A DNA stretch of 64,000 nt from Bradyrhizobium sediminis (GCF_018736085.1 NZ_CP076134.1:5280501-5344500), one strand, 5' to 3'; counted from the stretch's first letter, positions 28,030 through 36,775 are shown. Numbers and translations are program-made. The notes: generated by a model from the sequence alone, not told the origin.

Positions 28030-28048
28030 CCGGTTTCCTCCGTCTTTA

Positions 28049-29413
28049 TTACAGCCCTTCGGGCACGCGCTGGTCCCGCCCGATAAAGGCGCCCTGTTGC
28101 TTCAATTGTTGTTGCAACTTTTCGACCGCAATGTCGCGCGGAATCGTGTTGCCTGACAGCGCCAGCGCCGCGGCCGACCCCGCGGCCTCGCCCATCGCAA
28201 AGCAGGCGCCGGAGACCCGCGCCGCCGACTGGCCGTCATGGGTCATCGAGGCGCAGCGCCCGGCGATCAAGAGATTGTCGATGCCGGCGGGAACCAGCAT
28301 GCGATAGGGCAATTCGTTGAAGCCGCGCGACTCCGGGATCGGCGGAAACTTGAAGACCACGTCGCCGACGACATGGGATTCCATCGGCCAGCCGTTGACG
28401 CCGATACTGTCGTCGAACGAGGCGCAGCCGAGCACGTCTTCGCCCGACAGCATATAGCCGCCGACCACGCGGCGGGTTTCGCGGATACCGAGCTGCGGCG
28501 GCAGGTCGACGATGTAGGATTTCTCGAAGCCCGGCACCGTGCGCAGGAACTCGAACGCCTGGATGGCCTGCCGGCGGCCGTCGATCTCGCCGCGGGTAAG
28601 ATCGTCGGGCTCGAGCCCGCTGATCGCGCTGCCGTCGTCGCGCGAAAGCTGGGTGAAATTCACCCGCCATTCGATTTGCGACCGCTGCGGCCGCACGATC
28701 GCGGCCTTGCGCGGAAAATGATGCGTGCCGGCGGCCTCGGCCGCTTCCATCAGCGCCGGAATCGTCCGCCAGGCGTCGCCGGCTTTTTCGGGGTCGATGC
28801 CGTTGAGGCGGAACATCATCGAGGGATAGAGCATGCTGCCGGCGTTGTCGCCGACCTCGAACGCGGCACCGGCCCAGGTGGCGAGATCGCCGTCGCCGGA
28901 GCAGTCGATGAAGATATCCGCACGCACCGCCTGACGCCCGGCTTTCGTTTCCACCATCAGCGCATTGACGCGCTTGTCGTCCTGCATCGCCACGCCGGCG
29001 CCGAGCGCGTGAAAGAGAATGTCGACCTTGTGGGCGGCCAAGAGATCGTCGGCCGCGATCTTGTAGGCCGCGGTGTCATAGGCCTGCGCCAAAATCTTGC
29101 CGAGGACCAGATGCGGCGCATTGAGCCCGCCGAGCCGGTCGATTCGCGTCAGCAGCTCGGAGGCGACGCCCTGCACCACCCGGTGCATCTCGCCGAAAAC
29201 ATTGGCATGCAGCCCGCAGAAATTGGTGACGCCCGCCGCCGTCCCCATGCCGCCGAGAAAGCCGTAGCGCTCGATCAACAGCGTGCGCCGCCCCGCCCGC
29301 GCCGCAGCCACGGCGGCCGCGATGCCGGCGGGGCCACCGCCGAGAACTGCGACTTCATATTCGCCGTACAGCGGAATTTGACGGGCGGGTTCAGTGATGG
29401 ATTTGGAGGGCAA
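28049..29413 (-). CDS. FAD-dependent oxidoreductase
   Basis: A 454-residue flavoprotein starting with a Rossmann FAD site VAVLGGGPAGIAAAVAAARA (about 23-42) followed by LIERYGFLGGMGTAAGVTNF, and with a second motif DIFIDCSGDGDLATWAGAAFE. This is the FAD-dependent oxidoreductase family (PF12831-like) whose members are often found beside transporters and act on varied substrates. The C-terminal LLIAGRCASMTHDGQSAARV closes the FAD site. It is the first gene of the ABC importer operon (19 bases to the next), so it probably oxidises or reduces the imported compound. The specific reaction is unknown. Confidence 0.8.
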   Translation of the reverse strand: MPSKSITEPARQIPLYGEYEVAVLGGGPAGIAAAVAAARAGRRTLLIERYGFLGGMGTAAGVTNFCGLHANVFGEMHRVVQGVASELLTRIDRLGGLNAPHLVLGKILAQAYDTAAYKIAADDLLAAHKVDILFHALGAGVAMQDDKRVNALMVETKAGRQAVRADIFIDCSGDGDLATWAGAAFEVGDNAGSMLYPSMMFRLNGIDPEKAGDAWRTIPALMEAAEAAGTHHFPRKAAIVRPQRSQIEWRVNFTQLSRDDGSAISGLEPDDLTRGEIDGRRQAIQAFEFLRTVPGFEKSYIVDLPPQLGIRETRRVVGGYMLSGEDVLGCASFDDSIGVNGWPMESHVVGDVVFKFPPIPESRGFNELPYRMLVPAGIDNLLIAGRCASMTHDGQSAARVSGACFAMGEAAGSAAALALSGNTIPRDIAVEKLQQQLKQQGAFIGRDQRVPEGL

Positions 29414-29561
29414 GGCGGATTCCCGGATGGTCAGTGAGTATCATGCTCCGGGTGCGGAATTTTAGCCATCTCGTCAAGGCCCGCATCACCGGTTGCACTG
29501 CGGAGCCGGCTTGTGGAAACTGGCCGAAGTGTCGACCCCTCCAGCAGGAACCTCCTCCCCC

Positions 29562-30536
29562 ATGCGTATCTGCATTTTCGGCGCGGGCGCCGTCGGCAGC
29601 CATTTTGCGGTGCGGCTGGCGCTGGCCGGGCACGACGTATCTTGCGTGATGCGCGGGCCGCATCTGGAAGCTGTGAAAGCGAACGGCCTGACGTTGCGGG
29701 TCGGCGACGCCGAATTCAAAGCAAGAGTGAACGCCTCCGACGATCCCGCCGCGCTGGGACCGCAGGATGTCGTGATCTCGACGCTGAAGGCGACGGGCGT
29801 CGCTGCGCTCGCGACCGGCCTCAAGCCGCTGCTGCGCGACGACACCGCCGTGGTGTTTGCCCAGAACGGGATTCCCTGGTGGTACGATATCGGACTATCG
29901 GCCGATCATCCGCCGCCGCCCGATCTCGGCTTTCTCGATCCCGGGAGCAAGCTGCGATCGGCGGTCGCAAAAGACCGCATCATCGGCGGGGTGATCTTTT
30001 CGTCGAACGAGGTGATCGCGCCCGGCGTGGTGGCCAATCTCTCGCCCGAGCGCAACATGCTCTTGATCGGCGAATGCGACGACCGCAGCAGCGAGCGCAT
30101 CGCCCGGCTGCGCGCCGCGCTCGAAGGCGCTTTGATTACCTCGACGCCGGTGGCGCGGATCCGGGAGACGATCTGGACCAAGCTCCTGACCAACATGTCG
30201 ATGTCGGTGCTGTGCCTCTTGACCGGACTGACCGCGCGGGGCGTGCGGGACGACCCGGCGCTGCAGGAGGTCATTCCGCGCCTGCTCGAAGAAGCCAACG
30301 CCGTCGCGCAAAGCTGCTTTCCCGGCGTCAAGCGGCTCACGCGAAGCGGGCCCGCACCCGACCACAAGCCGTCGATCCTGCAGGATTACGAACTCGGCCG
30401 CGCCATGGAGATCGACGTGCTGGTGCGCGCGCCGGCGGCGTTCGCCCGCGCCGCTGATTTGCCGACGCCGATGCTCGACCTGATGGCGGCGCTCGCGATC
30501 CGCCAGGCGCGCGACAAGGGGCTTTATCAGGGCTGA
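29562..30536 (+). CDS. 2-dehydropantoate 2-reductase family protein
   Basis: A 324-residue NADPH-dependent reductase of the ketopantoate reductase (PanE/ApbA) fold. It begins MRICIFGAGAVGSHFAVRLA (nucleotide site), has KATGVAALATGLKPLL and the FAQNGIPWWY segment typical of the family, and a C-terminal helical domain with the conserved lysine in ETIWTKLLTNMSMSVLCLLT. ATG 29562 is chosen because it opens the nucleotide-binding strand directly; an upstream ATG at 29493 adds an implausible tail. Members beyond PanE reduce other 2-keto acids, so a role in pantothenate synthesis is not certain. Confidence 0.85.
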   Translation: MRICIFGAGAVGSHFAVRLALAGHDVSCVMRGPHLEAVKANGLTLRVGDAEFKARVNASDDPAALGPQDVVISTLKATGVAALATGLKPLLRDDTAVVFAQNGIPWWYDIGLSADHPPPPDLGFLDPGSKLRSAVAKDRIIGGVIFSSNEVIAPGVVANLSPERNMLLIGECDDRSSERIARLRAALEGALITSTPVARIRETIWTKLLTNMSMSVLCLLTGLTARGVRDDPALQEVIPRLLEEANAVAQSCFPGVKRLTRSGPAPDHKPSILQDYELGRAMEIDVLVRAPAAFARAADLPTPMLDLMAALAIRQARDKGLYQG

Positions 30537-30572
30537 GCGTCACATTCGGAAGCTGCTGCCAACAGGCTTCTT

Positions 30573-30620
30573 GACGCGTTTTCTTTACGCGAACCGGTAC
30601 CCACTTCGCTCGAAAACGCT
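30573..30620. repeat. Short intergenic repeat, family E
   Basis: ACGCGTTTTCTTTACGCG..CGCTCGAAAACGCT: ends GCGTTTTC / GAAAACGC are inverted. I recall this as a frequent intergenic sequence in rhizobial genomes; only one copy is in this window. Confidence 0.55.
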
Positions 30621-30628
30621 ATAGCCGG

Positions 30629-31972
30629 TCAAAAACCGTACCTGCGGGAATGCCGCCGCCTGGTGTCGGCCTGATCCGCCGTGCGCCGCGGGCCGATCGC
30701 CTCGAATTGCGCCTTCTGCTCGTCGCTCAGCGTTCCGTAGAAATCGTCAAGCGCCGACCGCACCTGCTTGATCGCCTGCAGCATGGTGTCGAGCCGTTTG
30801 CCGGCAGCCGCAAGGCGGGCCGGCGGTGTGACCGTGTCCCCGGCCGGGCACGCGGTCCTGAGCATCTCCGCCGCTTTGGCGCCGGCGTCCTGCAGCGCGA
30901 CGAGGCGCGGGCGCTGCGCGTCGGTCGGACGCAGCCTCGCATCGATCTCCTCGGTCGGCCATTGCAGCGCGGCAGGCTGCGCGGCGTCGCAGCTCCAGAC
31001 CAGCGACCGGTTGCTCCTTCTCGCGGTGGCTTGCCGCTGCTGGTCCTCGGCCAGCGCGTTGAGCCGCGCCTTCTGCTCGTCGTTGAGCAGGCCATAGAAT
31101 TTATCCAGCACCGGCCGCACCATGGCCACCGCCGCGATCATCGCCTCGATCCGCTGCTGCATCGATGCCAGCCGGCTTGGCGCGGTCAGCGCTATCTTGT
31201 CCGGGCAGGCTGCCTTGATGTTCCGCGCGGCCGTGACCGAAACGCTGGCGAGATCGTCGAGCGCGGCACGTTGCGTCTCGGTCGGCTCGATCGCCTGCTG
31301 GATCAGATCGATCGGCAGGCCGGCAATATCGCGGCTGTCGTCGCCGCACATCTGGGCCAGCCGGTCCATCGCGGCGTCGCGACCGCCGGGCGAGGCGCGT
31401 GGCGGCAGATAGAATGCGAGGTCGTCATAGTCGTAGGGCGCAAACAAGCCGGCATAGATGTCGCCGTAACCGTAGCCCCAGAACGGTGCGCCAACGCCGT
31501 TACCCCAGATCGCATAGTCATAGATGTCGAAATAGGCGAACGGCCAGAACAGCGGTCCGACCCATCCGTATCCGCCGTTACCGTGTCGCCACCACCCGCT
31601 GCCGCTGCGGCCGTAGTGCCATCCCGCCAGCGCCGCGCTGGCGGCGATCCGGGTGCGCATGCCGGGGCTGTGCAGCGCAGCCGTACGGCGCATCGAGCGG
31701 GCAAGCGCACGGGAACTCGGCGCGCCGGATCTGAAGTTTTGCGCCGCGACGGCGCGATGGCCACTGATGTGGCGTCCGCCGCGGAAATGCGCGCGGCCAT
31801 GATGCCCGCCGCCATGGCCGCCACTACGGAAATGCGCGCCGCCGTGACCATGACCGCCACCATGGCCATGACCGCCGCCGTGACCGCCACCGCCTTTCGC
31901 AGCGGCATATCCTGCAGCCGACAGCACGGTCACGAGAACGATGGCGGCAAGCCTGATGTTGAATCTCGACAT
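30629..31972 (-). CDS. Exported His/Gly-rich protein with Spy/CpxP-like LTxxQ motifs
   Basis: A 447-residue protein with a signal peptide (MSRFNIRLAAIVLVTVLSAA, cleavage near AAAK). Residues 25-70 form a very regular Gly/His tract (GGGHGHGGGHGHGG), followed by an aromatic Gly-rich region (about 150-220) and a helical C-terminal half. That half has four LTxxQ-like motifs (TETQRAALDDL, DEQKARLNAL, TDAQRPRLVAL, SDEQKAQFEAI) arranged as two tandem Spy-type domains. Spy/CpxP proteins are periplasmic chaperones or metal/stress sensors. The His tract suggests binding of Zn, Ni or Cu (inference). It is transcribed alone, divergent from an SDR gene. Confidence 0.72.
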   Translation of the reverse strand: MSRFNIRLAAIVLVTVLSAAGYAAAKGGGGHGGGHGHGGGHGHGGAHFRSGGHGGGHHGRAHFRGGRHISGHRAVAAQNFRSGAPSSRALARSMRRTAALHSPGMRTRIAASAALAGWHYGRSGSGWWRHGNGGYGWVGPLFWPFAYFDIYDYAIWGNGVGAPFWGYGYGDIYAGLFAPYDYDDLAFYLPPRASPGGRDAAMDRLAQMCGDDSRDIAGLPIDLIQQAIEPTETQRAALDDLASVSVTAARNIKAACPDKIALTAPSRLASMQQRIEAMIAAVAMVRPVLDKFYGLLNDEQKARLNALAEDQQRQATARRSNRSLVWSCDAAQPAALQWPTEEIDARLRPTDAQRPRLVALQDAGAKAAEMLRTACPAGDTVTPPARLAAAGKRLDTMLQAIKQVRSALDDFYGTLSDEQKAQFEAIGPRRTADQADTRRRHSRRYGF

Positions 31973-32154
31973 GGCACTGTCCCCGCGCGCCGCGAATTTG
32001 CGGGCTATCCGAAAACGCAGGCTCGACGATATGGTTCCCACGGCGGCTGTGAAATTCGGGCCATCGGCAGGCCGCATGACGGGCGAGGTTGCCCGCCGGC
32101 CCGAACGAAGCGAAGATATCGCCGCATCGTCAAGACAAACCGGAAAGCGCCCGC

Positions 32155-32934
32155 ATGCACGTCAAGGGAAAAGTCTGTGTCGTCACCGGAGGCGCCAGCG
32201 GCATCGGCGAGGCGGTGGCCCGAGCCTGGGCCGCGGCCAGTGCGCGCGGCGTGGTGGTCGCCGATCTCAAGAGCTCGCGCGAGCGGCTCGCCAAAGTCGC
32301 GGGCGAGATCGACGGCCTCGCCGTGACCTGCGATGTCGGCCAGGAGGAAGACATCAGGGCGCTGATCGCCGCGGCCGAGGACAAGTATGGCCCGGTCGAC
32401 GTGTTCTTTTCCAATGCCGGCCTGTCGCGCAAGGGGCAGGAGAGCGCCGACGACGCCGACTGGGACGTCAGCTGGCGGGTGCATGTCATGAGCCACGTAT
32501 TCGCGGCGCGCGCGCTGGTGCCGGGCATGCTCGCGCGCGGCTCCGGCTATCTGCTCAATACCGCTTCCGCAGCGGGGCTGCTGGCGTCGCTGAACTCCAT
32601 GCCCTATGGCGTGACCAAACATGCCGCGGTGGCGCTGGCCGAGCATCTCGCCATTCAATATGGCGACCGCGGCATCCGGGTTTCGGTGCTGTGCCCGCAA
32701 TCGGTGCAGACCGGCATGACGACGCCGGGGCCGAGCGCGGCGCGGGTCGACGGCGTGCTGCAGCCGGCCGAGGTGGCGCGCATGGTAATCGAGGCGATGG
32801 AGGCCGAACGTTTCTTGATTTTGTCGCATCCGCAGGTACACGAATACATGCAGCGCAAGGCCGCCAACACCGAGCGCTGGCTGACCGGGATGCGGCGGCT
32901 GCGCGACAGGATCTATGGCGCCCCAGCAGGCTGA
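32155..32934 (+). CDS. SDR family NAD(P)-dependent oxidoreductase
   Basis: A 259-residue short-chain dehydrogenase with the cofactor loop VTGGASGIGEAVARAW (about 9-24), NAG in FSNAGLSRKG, and the catalytic Tyr-Lys as YGVTK (about 147-151) after the serine in LNTASAAGL. An acidic residue after the second strand (VVVADLKSS) favours NAD. The substrate is not indicated by context. Confidence 0.87.
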   Translation: MHVKGKVCVVTGGASGIGEAVARAWAAASARGVVVADLKSSRERLAKVAGEIDGLAVTCDVGQEEDIRALIAAAEDKYGPVDVFFSNAGLSRKGQESADDADWDVSWRVHVMSHVFAARALVPGMLARGSGYLLNTASAAGLLASLNSMPYGVTKHAAVALAEHLAIQYGDRGIRVSVLCPQSVQTGMTTPGPSAARVDGVLQPAEVARMVIEAMEAERFLILSHPQVHEYMQRKAANTERWLTGMRRLRDRIYGAPAG

Positions 32935-32985
32935 TAGCTGATATCTGCTCCTGGATCGAGAAACCGGCGGGAAGGACCGACAGCC

Positions 32986-33240
32986 TTGAACCTGATTCTA
33001 TCCGTCATGCTCGGCCTGATCCTCGGCGCTGCTCCCGCCCTGGCGGCGGTGGAGCAATGCCGGTTCATCCAGGCGAAGCCCGAACGTGAGGCCTGCTATC
33101 AACGCCAGGAAAAGGAGCTCGCGGCGAAGCGTAAGCCCGCGCCCGCCGCCAACACCAGGGCGACGGAAACGCTGGAGCAGATGCGGCGGGAAGACGATGC
33201 CGTTTACAAGAGCCTGCGCGGCATCTGCCGGGGATGCTGA
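32986..33240 (+). CDS. Small secreted protein of unknown function
   Basis: An 84-residue protein from a TTG start preceded by GGAAGGA. It has a signal peptide (NLILSVMLGLILGAAPALAA), then a Lys/Glu/Arg-rich helix (PEREACYQRQEKELAAKRK) and four cysteines in the mature part, two close together at the C-terminus (ICRGC). No family was recognised. A periplasmic location is inferred. Confidence 0.6.
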   Translation: MNLILSVMLGLILGAAPALAAVEQCRFIQAKPEREACYQRQEKELAAKRKPAPAANTRATETLEQMRREDDAVYKSLRGICRGC

Positions 33241-33258
33241 GCGGCCGGTTCGCGCGGT

Positions 33259-34047
33259 TTATTTCTTGAGGCCCGCCCAGTTGCCCGCGCGCTTTTCGGC
33301 GAACGAGGCAAGGCCTTCGGATGCCTCCGCGGTCCGGCGCCGCGCCGAATGCATCCGCACCAGCCGCGCATAGGCCTCATCATCCACGGCCATGCCGCCG
33401 AACGAGCTTTCCAGCGCAAGCCGCTTGGTCTCGGCCATGGCCTCGGGGCCGTTGGCCAGCAACTGGTCGACGACTTTCGCGCCCGCGGCTTCCAGATCGT
33501 TGAGCGGCACCACTTCGTGCACGAGACCGATGCGGCGCGCGTCCTCGGCGCCGAAGCGCTCGCCGGTCAGCGCATAGCGGCGGACCTGGCGGACGCCGAT
33601 GGCGTCGCACAGTTGCGGGATGATGATGGCGGCCGTCAGCCCCCAGCGCACTTCGGTGATCGAGAACAGCGCATTGTCGGCGGCGATCACCACGTCGCAG
33701 GCGGAGATCACGCCGGTGCCGCCGCCGAAGCAGCCGCCCTGCACCAGCGCCACGGTCGGGATCGGCAACAGGTTCAGCCGCTGCACGGCCTCGAACGTGG
33801 CTTGCGACACCGCTTCGTTTTCGGCAGGCGATTTCGGCCGCACGCCGTTGATCCATTTCAGGTCGGCGCCGGCCTGGAAGTGCTTGCCGTTGCCCTTCAG
33901 CACCACGACGCGCAGCGAAGGCTGCTTGCCGAGATCGGCCATCGCCGCGAGCACGCCGTTGATCAGGCCGGCGTCATAGGCGTTGTTGACCTCCGGGCGG
34001 TTCAGCGTCACCGTGGCGAGGTCCCACAGGACCGGGTTGGCAGGCAT
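33259..34047 (-). CDS. Enoyl-CoA hydratase/isomerase family protein (AUH/LiuC-like)
   Basis: A 262-residue crotonase. The oxyanion-hole segments are KGNGKHFQAGADLKW and GGCFGGGTGVISACDVVIAAD. The first catalytic glutamate position is kept (SITEVRWGL), whereas the second position is Arg in VRRYALTGERFG. RRYALTGERFGAEDARRIGL is typical of the methylglutaconyl-CoA / isohexenylglutaconyl-CoA hydratase branch (leucine and acyclic terpene degradation). No other Liu/Atu genes are adjacent. The ATG at 34047 (MPANPVLWD) is chosen over an in-frame start 25 codons upstream. Confidence 0.82.
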   Translation of the reverse strand: MPANPVLWDLATVTLNRPEVNNAYDAGLINGVLAAMADLGKQPSLRVVVLKGNGKHFQAGADLKWINGVRPKSPAENEAVSQATFEAVQRLNLLPIPTVALVQGGCFGGGTGVISACDVVIAADNALFSITEVRWGLTAAIIIPQLCDAIGVRQVRRYALTGERFGAEDARRIGLVHEVVPLNDLEAAGAKVVDQLLANGPEAMAETKRLALESSFGGMAVDDEAYARLVRMHSARRRTAEASEGLASFAEKRAGNWAGLKK

Positions 34048-34118
34048 GGACGCTTCCCCTGGTTGGATGTTGGCGACTGTTACGAGGGCAATACGCCGGG
34101 ATCGCCGGCAGTGCCAGA

Positions 34119-34184
34119 TCACTTCGCCTTGGTGCCGGCGATGCGGCCGGGCGAGCCCGCGAAGAATTCGTGCACGCCGCTCAT
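34119..34184 (-). CDS. Possible 21-codon micro-ORF coupled to the rhodanese gene
   Basis: The ATG at 34184 overlaps the rhodanese stop (ATGA) and the frame encodes MSGVHEFFAGSPGRIAGTKAK before TGA. Coupling is suggestive, but the length is too short to judge; it may be chance. Confidence 0.2.
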   Translation of the reverse strand: MSGVHEFFAGSPGRIAGTKAK

Positions 34185-34525
34185 TTCTCCACCAGGCCCT
34201 TGCGCGCCCGCCATCCCGCCATGCCGGCCGGATAATGCTGCGCGTCCTGCCGCCCGGCAGCGATCATTCGCTTCATGGCGGCTGCAGATCGCCCCCCGGC
34301 CTGACAGATCAGCACGACGCGCTCGCCGCGCGGCACGCGAGCAGGATCGAATTGGGAGAGTGGATGATTGACCGCGCCGGGAATGTGCCCACCGGCATAT
34401 TCGTGCGCCTCACGCACATCCACGACCGTGCACGCTCCGCTTCGATGCGCTTGCAGGAGTTCCTCATGCGTAATGGCCGGAGTGCTGGAGGTAGCCATAA
34501 ACTTGCGCAAGAATTGAGACAGCAT
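34181..34525 (-). CDS. Rhodanese-like domain protein
   Basis: A 114-residue single-domain sulfurtransferase: VVDVREAHEYAGGHIPGAVN (about 34-53) and the active loop CQAGGRS with the catalytic Cys at 74. Such proteins move sulfane sulfur (thiosulfate, persulfide) and commonly belong to sulfide-detoxification units. The start at 34525 is preceded by a purine-rich AAGGGAAAGG; an internal ATG at 34498 is an alternative. An AT-rich inverted repeat 77 bases upstream may be an operator. Confidence 0.87.
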   Translation of the reverse strand: MLSQFLRKFMATSSTPAITHEELLQAHRSGACTVVDVREAHEYAGGHIPGAVNHPLSQFDPARVPRGERVVLICQAGGRSAAAMKRMIAAGRQDAQHYPAGMAGWRARKGLVEK

Positions 34526-34601
34526 CGAACGAGCCTTTCCCTTGTCACGAGACCTGACCGCTCCTGGCGGCTTCGAACTGCGTCAGCGACGCGATCGCGT
34601 G

Positions 34602-34625
34602 ATATATTCGAATTCTCTAATATAT
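34602..34625. promoter_or_regulatory. AT-rich inverted repeat upstream of the rhodanese gene
   Basis: ATATATT at 34602-34608 and AATATAT at 34619-34625 are exact inverted arms around CGAATTCTCT, standing out in GC-rich DNA. It is a plausible operator or promoter element for the rhodanese gene; no repressor gene is adjacent. Confidence 0.45.
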
Positions 34626-34813
34626 GTCAGTAACGAAGGCGGATCAATGGCCCGGCCGCAATTCGCAATCGGGAGCCCGCGGCTGCGAACGTTGACCCCG
34701 CCTTTTCCGGTCGCCAAAGGTCGATGCCGTGGATCGCTGCGACTGTTTTCGCCAACGATCTCTTCTTGATGGCGTGAAAATCTTCACAGTCAGGGTACCC
34801 TTCGATCGCGAAT

Positions 34814-35512
34814 TCAGGATACCGCTTCTCCAGCCCCGATCGCAGCGATCCAGCGCGCGAACGCATCGAGAATTTCGTTCAGGACTTCGCGGTCGTTGCG
34901 GCCCGAACGCACCGGCACGTGGAAGGAATGATCGGCCGCTTCGACGAGATGCAGCGTGGCCGTTGGCCCGAGTTTCCCGACGACCGGCTCGATCAGCTTC
35001 GTCTCCGCGAGCTTGTCGCTCGTGCCCTGCAGGAACAGCATCGGAATCTCGATGTCGGCGAGGTGTCTGGCGCGATCGTCGGACGGCTTGCCCGCCGGAT
35101 GCAGCGGAAAGCCGAAAAACGCCAGTCCGTCGACGCCCGGAAGCGGCGCAATCGCCTGCGCCTGCGAGGTCATGCGGCCGCCGAAGGATTTGCCGCCCGC
35201 GATCAGGCGCAGTCCGGAGCAGCATCGCGCGGCTTCCGCCACCGCGGCACGCACGGCGGCGTGCGCGAGCGCTGGCGGGTCGGGCCGCTTGCTGCCCTTC
35301 TCCATATAAGGAAACTGATAGCGCAGGCTCGCGACGCCACGTTCGGCGAGACCACGGGCTGCCGCCTCCATGAAGGAATGCGTCATCCCCGCTCCCGCCC
35401 CATGAGCGAAGACAAAACACACGCGCGCGTTGGCGGGACGGATCAGCAGCGCGGAAACCGAACCCGCGTTCCCGACCGCGATCTCTAGCTGCTGCGGGCC
35501 GGCGACGCTCAT
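34814..35512 (-). CDS. Alpha/beta hydrolase (dienelactone-hydrolase-like fold)
   Basis: A 232-residue alpha/beta hydrolase: FVFAHGAGAGMTHSFMEAAA (oxyanion region, about 33-52), the nucleophile elbow GGKSFGGRM (Ser near 107), the acid in LFLQGTSDKLAE (about 161-172) and the catalytic His in VEAADHSFHVP (about 194-204). This is the small hydrolase group related to TEX30/KANSL3, function unknown. The start at 35512 is preferred because an upstream in-frame ATG at 35542 would reach close to the tRNA gene. Confidence 0.8.
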   Translation of the reverse strand: MSVAGPQQLEIAVGNAGSVSALLIRPANARVCFVFAHGAGAGMTHSFMEAAARGLAERGVASLRYQFPYMEKGSKRPDPPALAHAAVRAAVAEAARCCSGLRLIAGGKSFGGRMTSQAQAIAPLPGVDGLAFFGFPLHPAGKPSDDRARHLADIEIPMLFLQGTSDKLAETKLIEPVVGKLGPTATLHLVEAADHSFHVPVRSGRNDREVLNEILDAFARWIAAIGAGEAVS

Positions 35513-35547
35513 CCGGTGAGAAACCCGATCAGCATTTGGCAAAGATT

Positions 35548-35624
35548 TGGCGATCCCGGCATGACTCGAACATGCGACCTACGGTTTAGGAAACCGTCGC
35601 TCTATCCGGCTGAGCTACGGGACC
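35548..35624 (-). tRNA. tRNA-Arg (anticodon CCT)
   Basis: On the minus strand the acceptor GGTCCCG pairs with CGGGATC (one G-U pair). The D-arm is GCTCAGCCGGATAGAGC, the anticodon loop TTCCTAA sits between ACGGT and ACCGT, and the T-arm contains GCATGTTCGAGTCATGC. A genomically encoded CCA ends the gene. The anticodon CCT reads AGG arginine codons. It belongs to the class of tRNA genes often used as integration sites; see the partial copy at about 37988-38055. Confidence 0.95.
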
Positions 35625-35758
35625 GAAGCCCCGCAAATGGGCGCGGGGACTTGGGAGCTAATTACCAGAGGCAACGCGGCATCGCCAGCCCTCCGGTACG
35701 CTGGAGGGCTGGCGACGGCAGCGCCTGCGGCCAGCGCCCCCCGCCGCCGTCCGGAACT

Positions 35759-36718
35759 TTACGCCTTGATATTGTTCTCGCGCACCACCTGGCCCCAGAT
35801 GCTGACCTGTTTGGCGAAGAATGTGCCGAAGTCCTTGGCGTCGGCCAGCACCAGGGTCATCTGCTGCGTCTCGCGCAGCTGCGCCGCCACGGCCGGCTCG
35901 CTCAAAATCTCCCGGACCGATTTCGCCATGCTGGCGATGACATCCGGCGGCGTGCCTTTGGGAGCGAAAATGCCCCACCAGGCCAGCGTCTCGAAATCGG
36001 GGAAGCCTGCCTCGATCGCCGTCTGGGTGTCCTTGAGCACCGGCAGCCGCTCGCGCCCCAACTGCAGGATGGGACGAAGGTTGGGCCCGAGCTGGGCCGT
36101 CACCAGCGCCGCCGATCCCGCGATCAGATCGACATGTCCGCCGAGCACATCATTCATGGCCGGACCACCGCCGCGGTACGGCACATGCGTGATCTCCACG
36201 CCGGCCTTCTTGGCGAGCAGCGTCATGGCCAGATGGCCGAGGGTACCGATGCCGACCGAGGCGTATTGGACCGAGCCCGGCTTTGCTTTCGAAGCCGCAA
36301 TGACGTCGGCAAACGTCTTGAACGGCCGGCTGGCGTTCGCCGCAATCACATAAGGGGCCGTGCCGACCAGAAACACCGGCACCAGATCCTGCTCGACGTC
36401 GACCTGCGGCTTTTCGAGAATGGCGGGAATGACCGCGTGCGAGTCGAAGGTCACGAGAAACGACGAGCCGTCCGGCGGGCTCTTGGCGACCTGGGCGGCG
36501 CCGAGCGAACCGGCCGCGCCGGACTTGTTCTCCACCAGCACGGTGCGGCCGAGCTTCGTCTGCAGATGGGACTGCAGCAGCCGGGCCAGGGCGTCGGTGG
36601 AACCTCCCGGCGGGAATGGCACCACCAGCGTCATTATCTTCGAAGACTGCGCCAGCGCCGGCGCGACCGCGAACGCGGCCGACGTCGCCAGCATGGTACG
36701 TCTGGTGATCCTCTTCAT
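35759..36718 (-). CDS. Bug family tripartite tricarboxylate transporter substrate-binding protein
   Basis: A 319-residue periplasmic receptor of the TctC/Bug family. It has an N-terminal signal with an Arg-Arg pair (KRITRRTMLATSAAFAVAPA, cleavage after ALAQ), the family motifs VVPFPPGGSTDALARLL (about 33-49), GAAGSLGAAQVAKSPPDG and PYRGGGPAMNDVLGGHVDL. Such receptors bind carboxylates or other small ligands for TTT transporters, but the TctAB membrane genes are not adjacent. It is the last gene of an operon with a cupin and an RraA-like aldolase. Confidence 0.88.
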   Translation of the reverse strand: MKRITRRTMLATSAAFAVAPALAQSSKIMTLVVPFPPGGSTDALARLLQSHLQTKLGRTVLVENKSGAAGSLGAAQVAKSPPDGSSFLVTFDSHAVIPAILEKPQVDVEQDLVPVFLVGTAPYVIAANASRPFKTFADVIAASKAKPGSVQYASVGIGTLGHLAMTLLAKKAGVEITHVPYRGGGPAMNDVLGGHVDLIAGSAALVTAQLGPNLRPILQLGRERLPVLKDTQTAIEAGFPDFETLAWWGIFAPKGTPPDVIASMAKSVREILSEPAVAAQLRETQQMTLVLADAKDFGTFFAKQVSIWGQVVRENNIKA

Positions 36719-36775
36719 TGCTCTCCCCCCCGATTGTTGCTGCGCTTTTGCGCTTGTTCACAGTCTATTGCAGGT

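Noticed and set aside
34627..34866. Short frame downstream of the alpha/beta hydrolase that might be a separate gene
   Set aside because: It overlaps the hydrolase end in another frame, lacks a ribosome site and has no family features.
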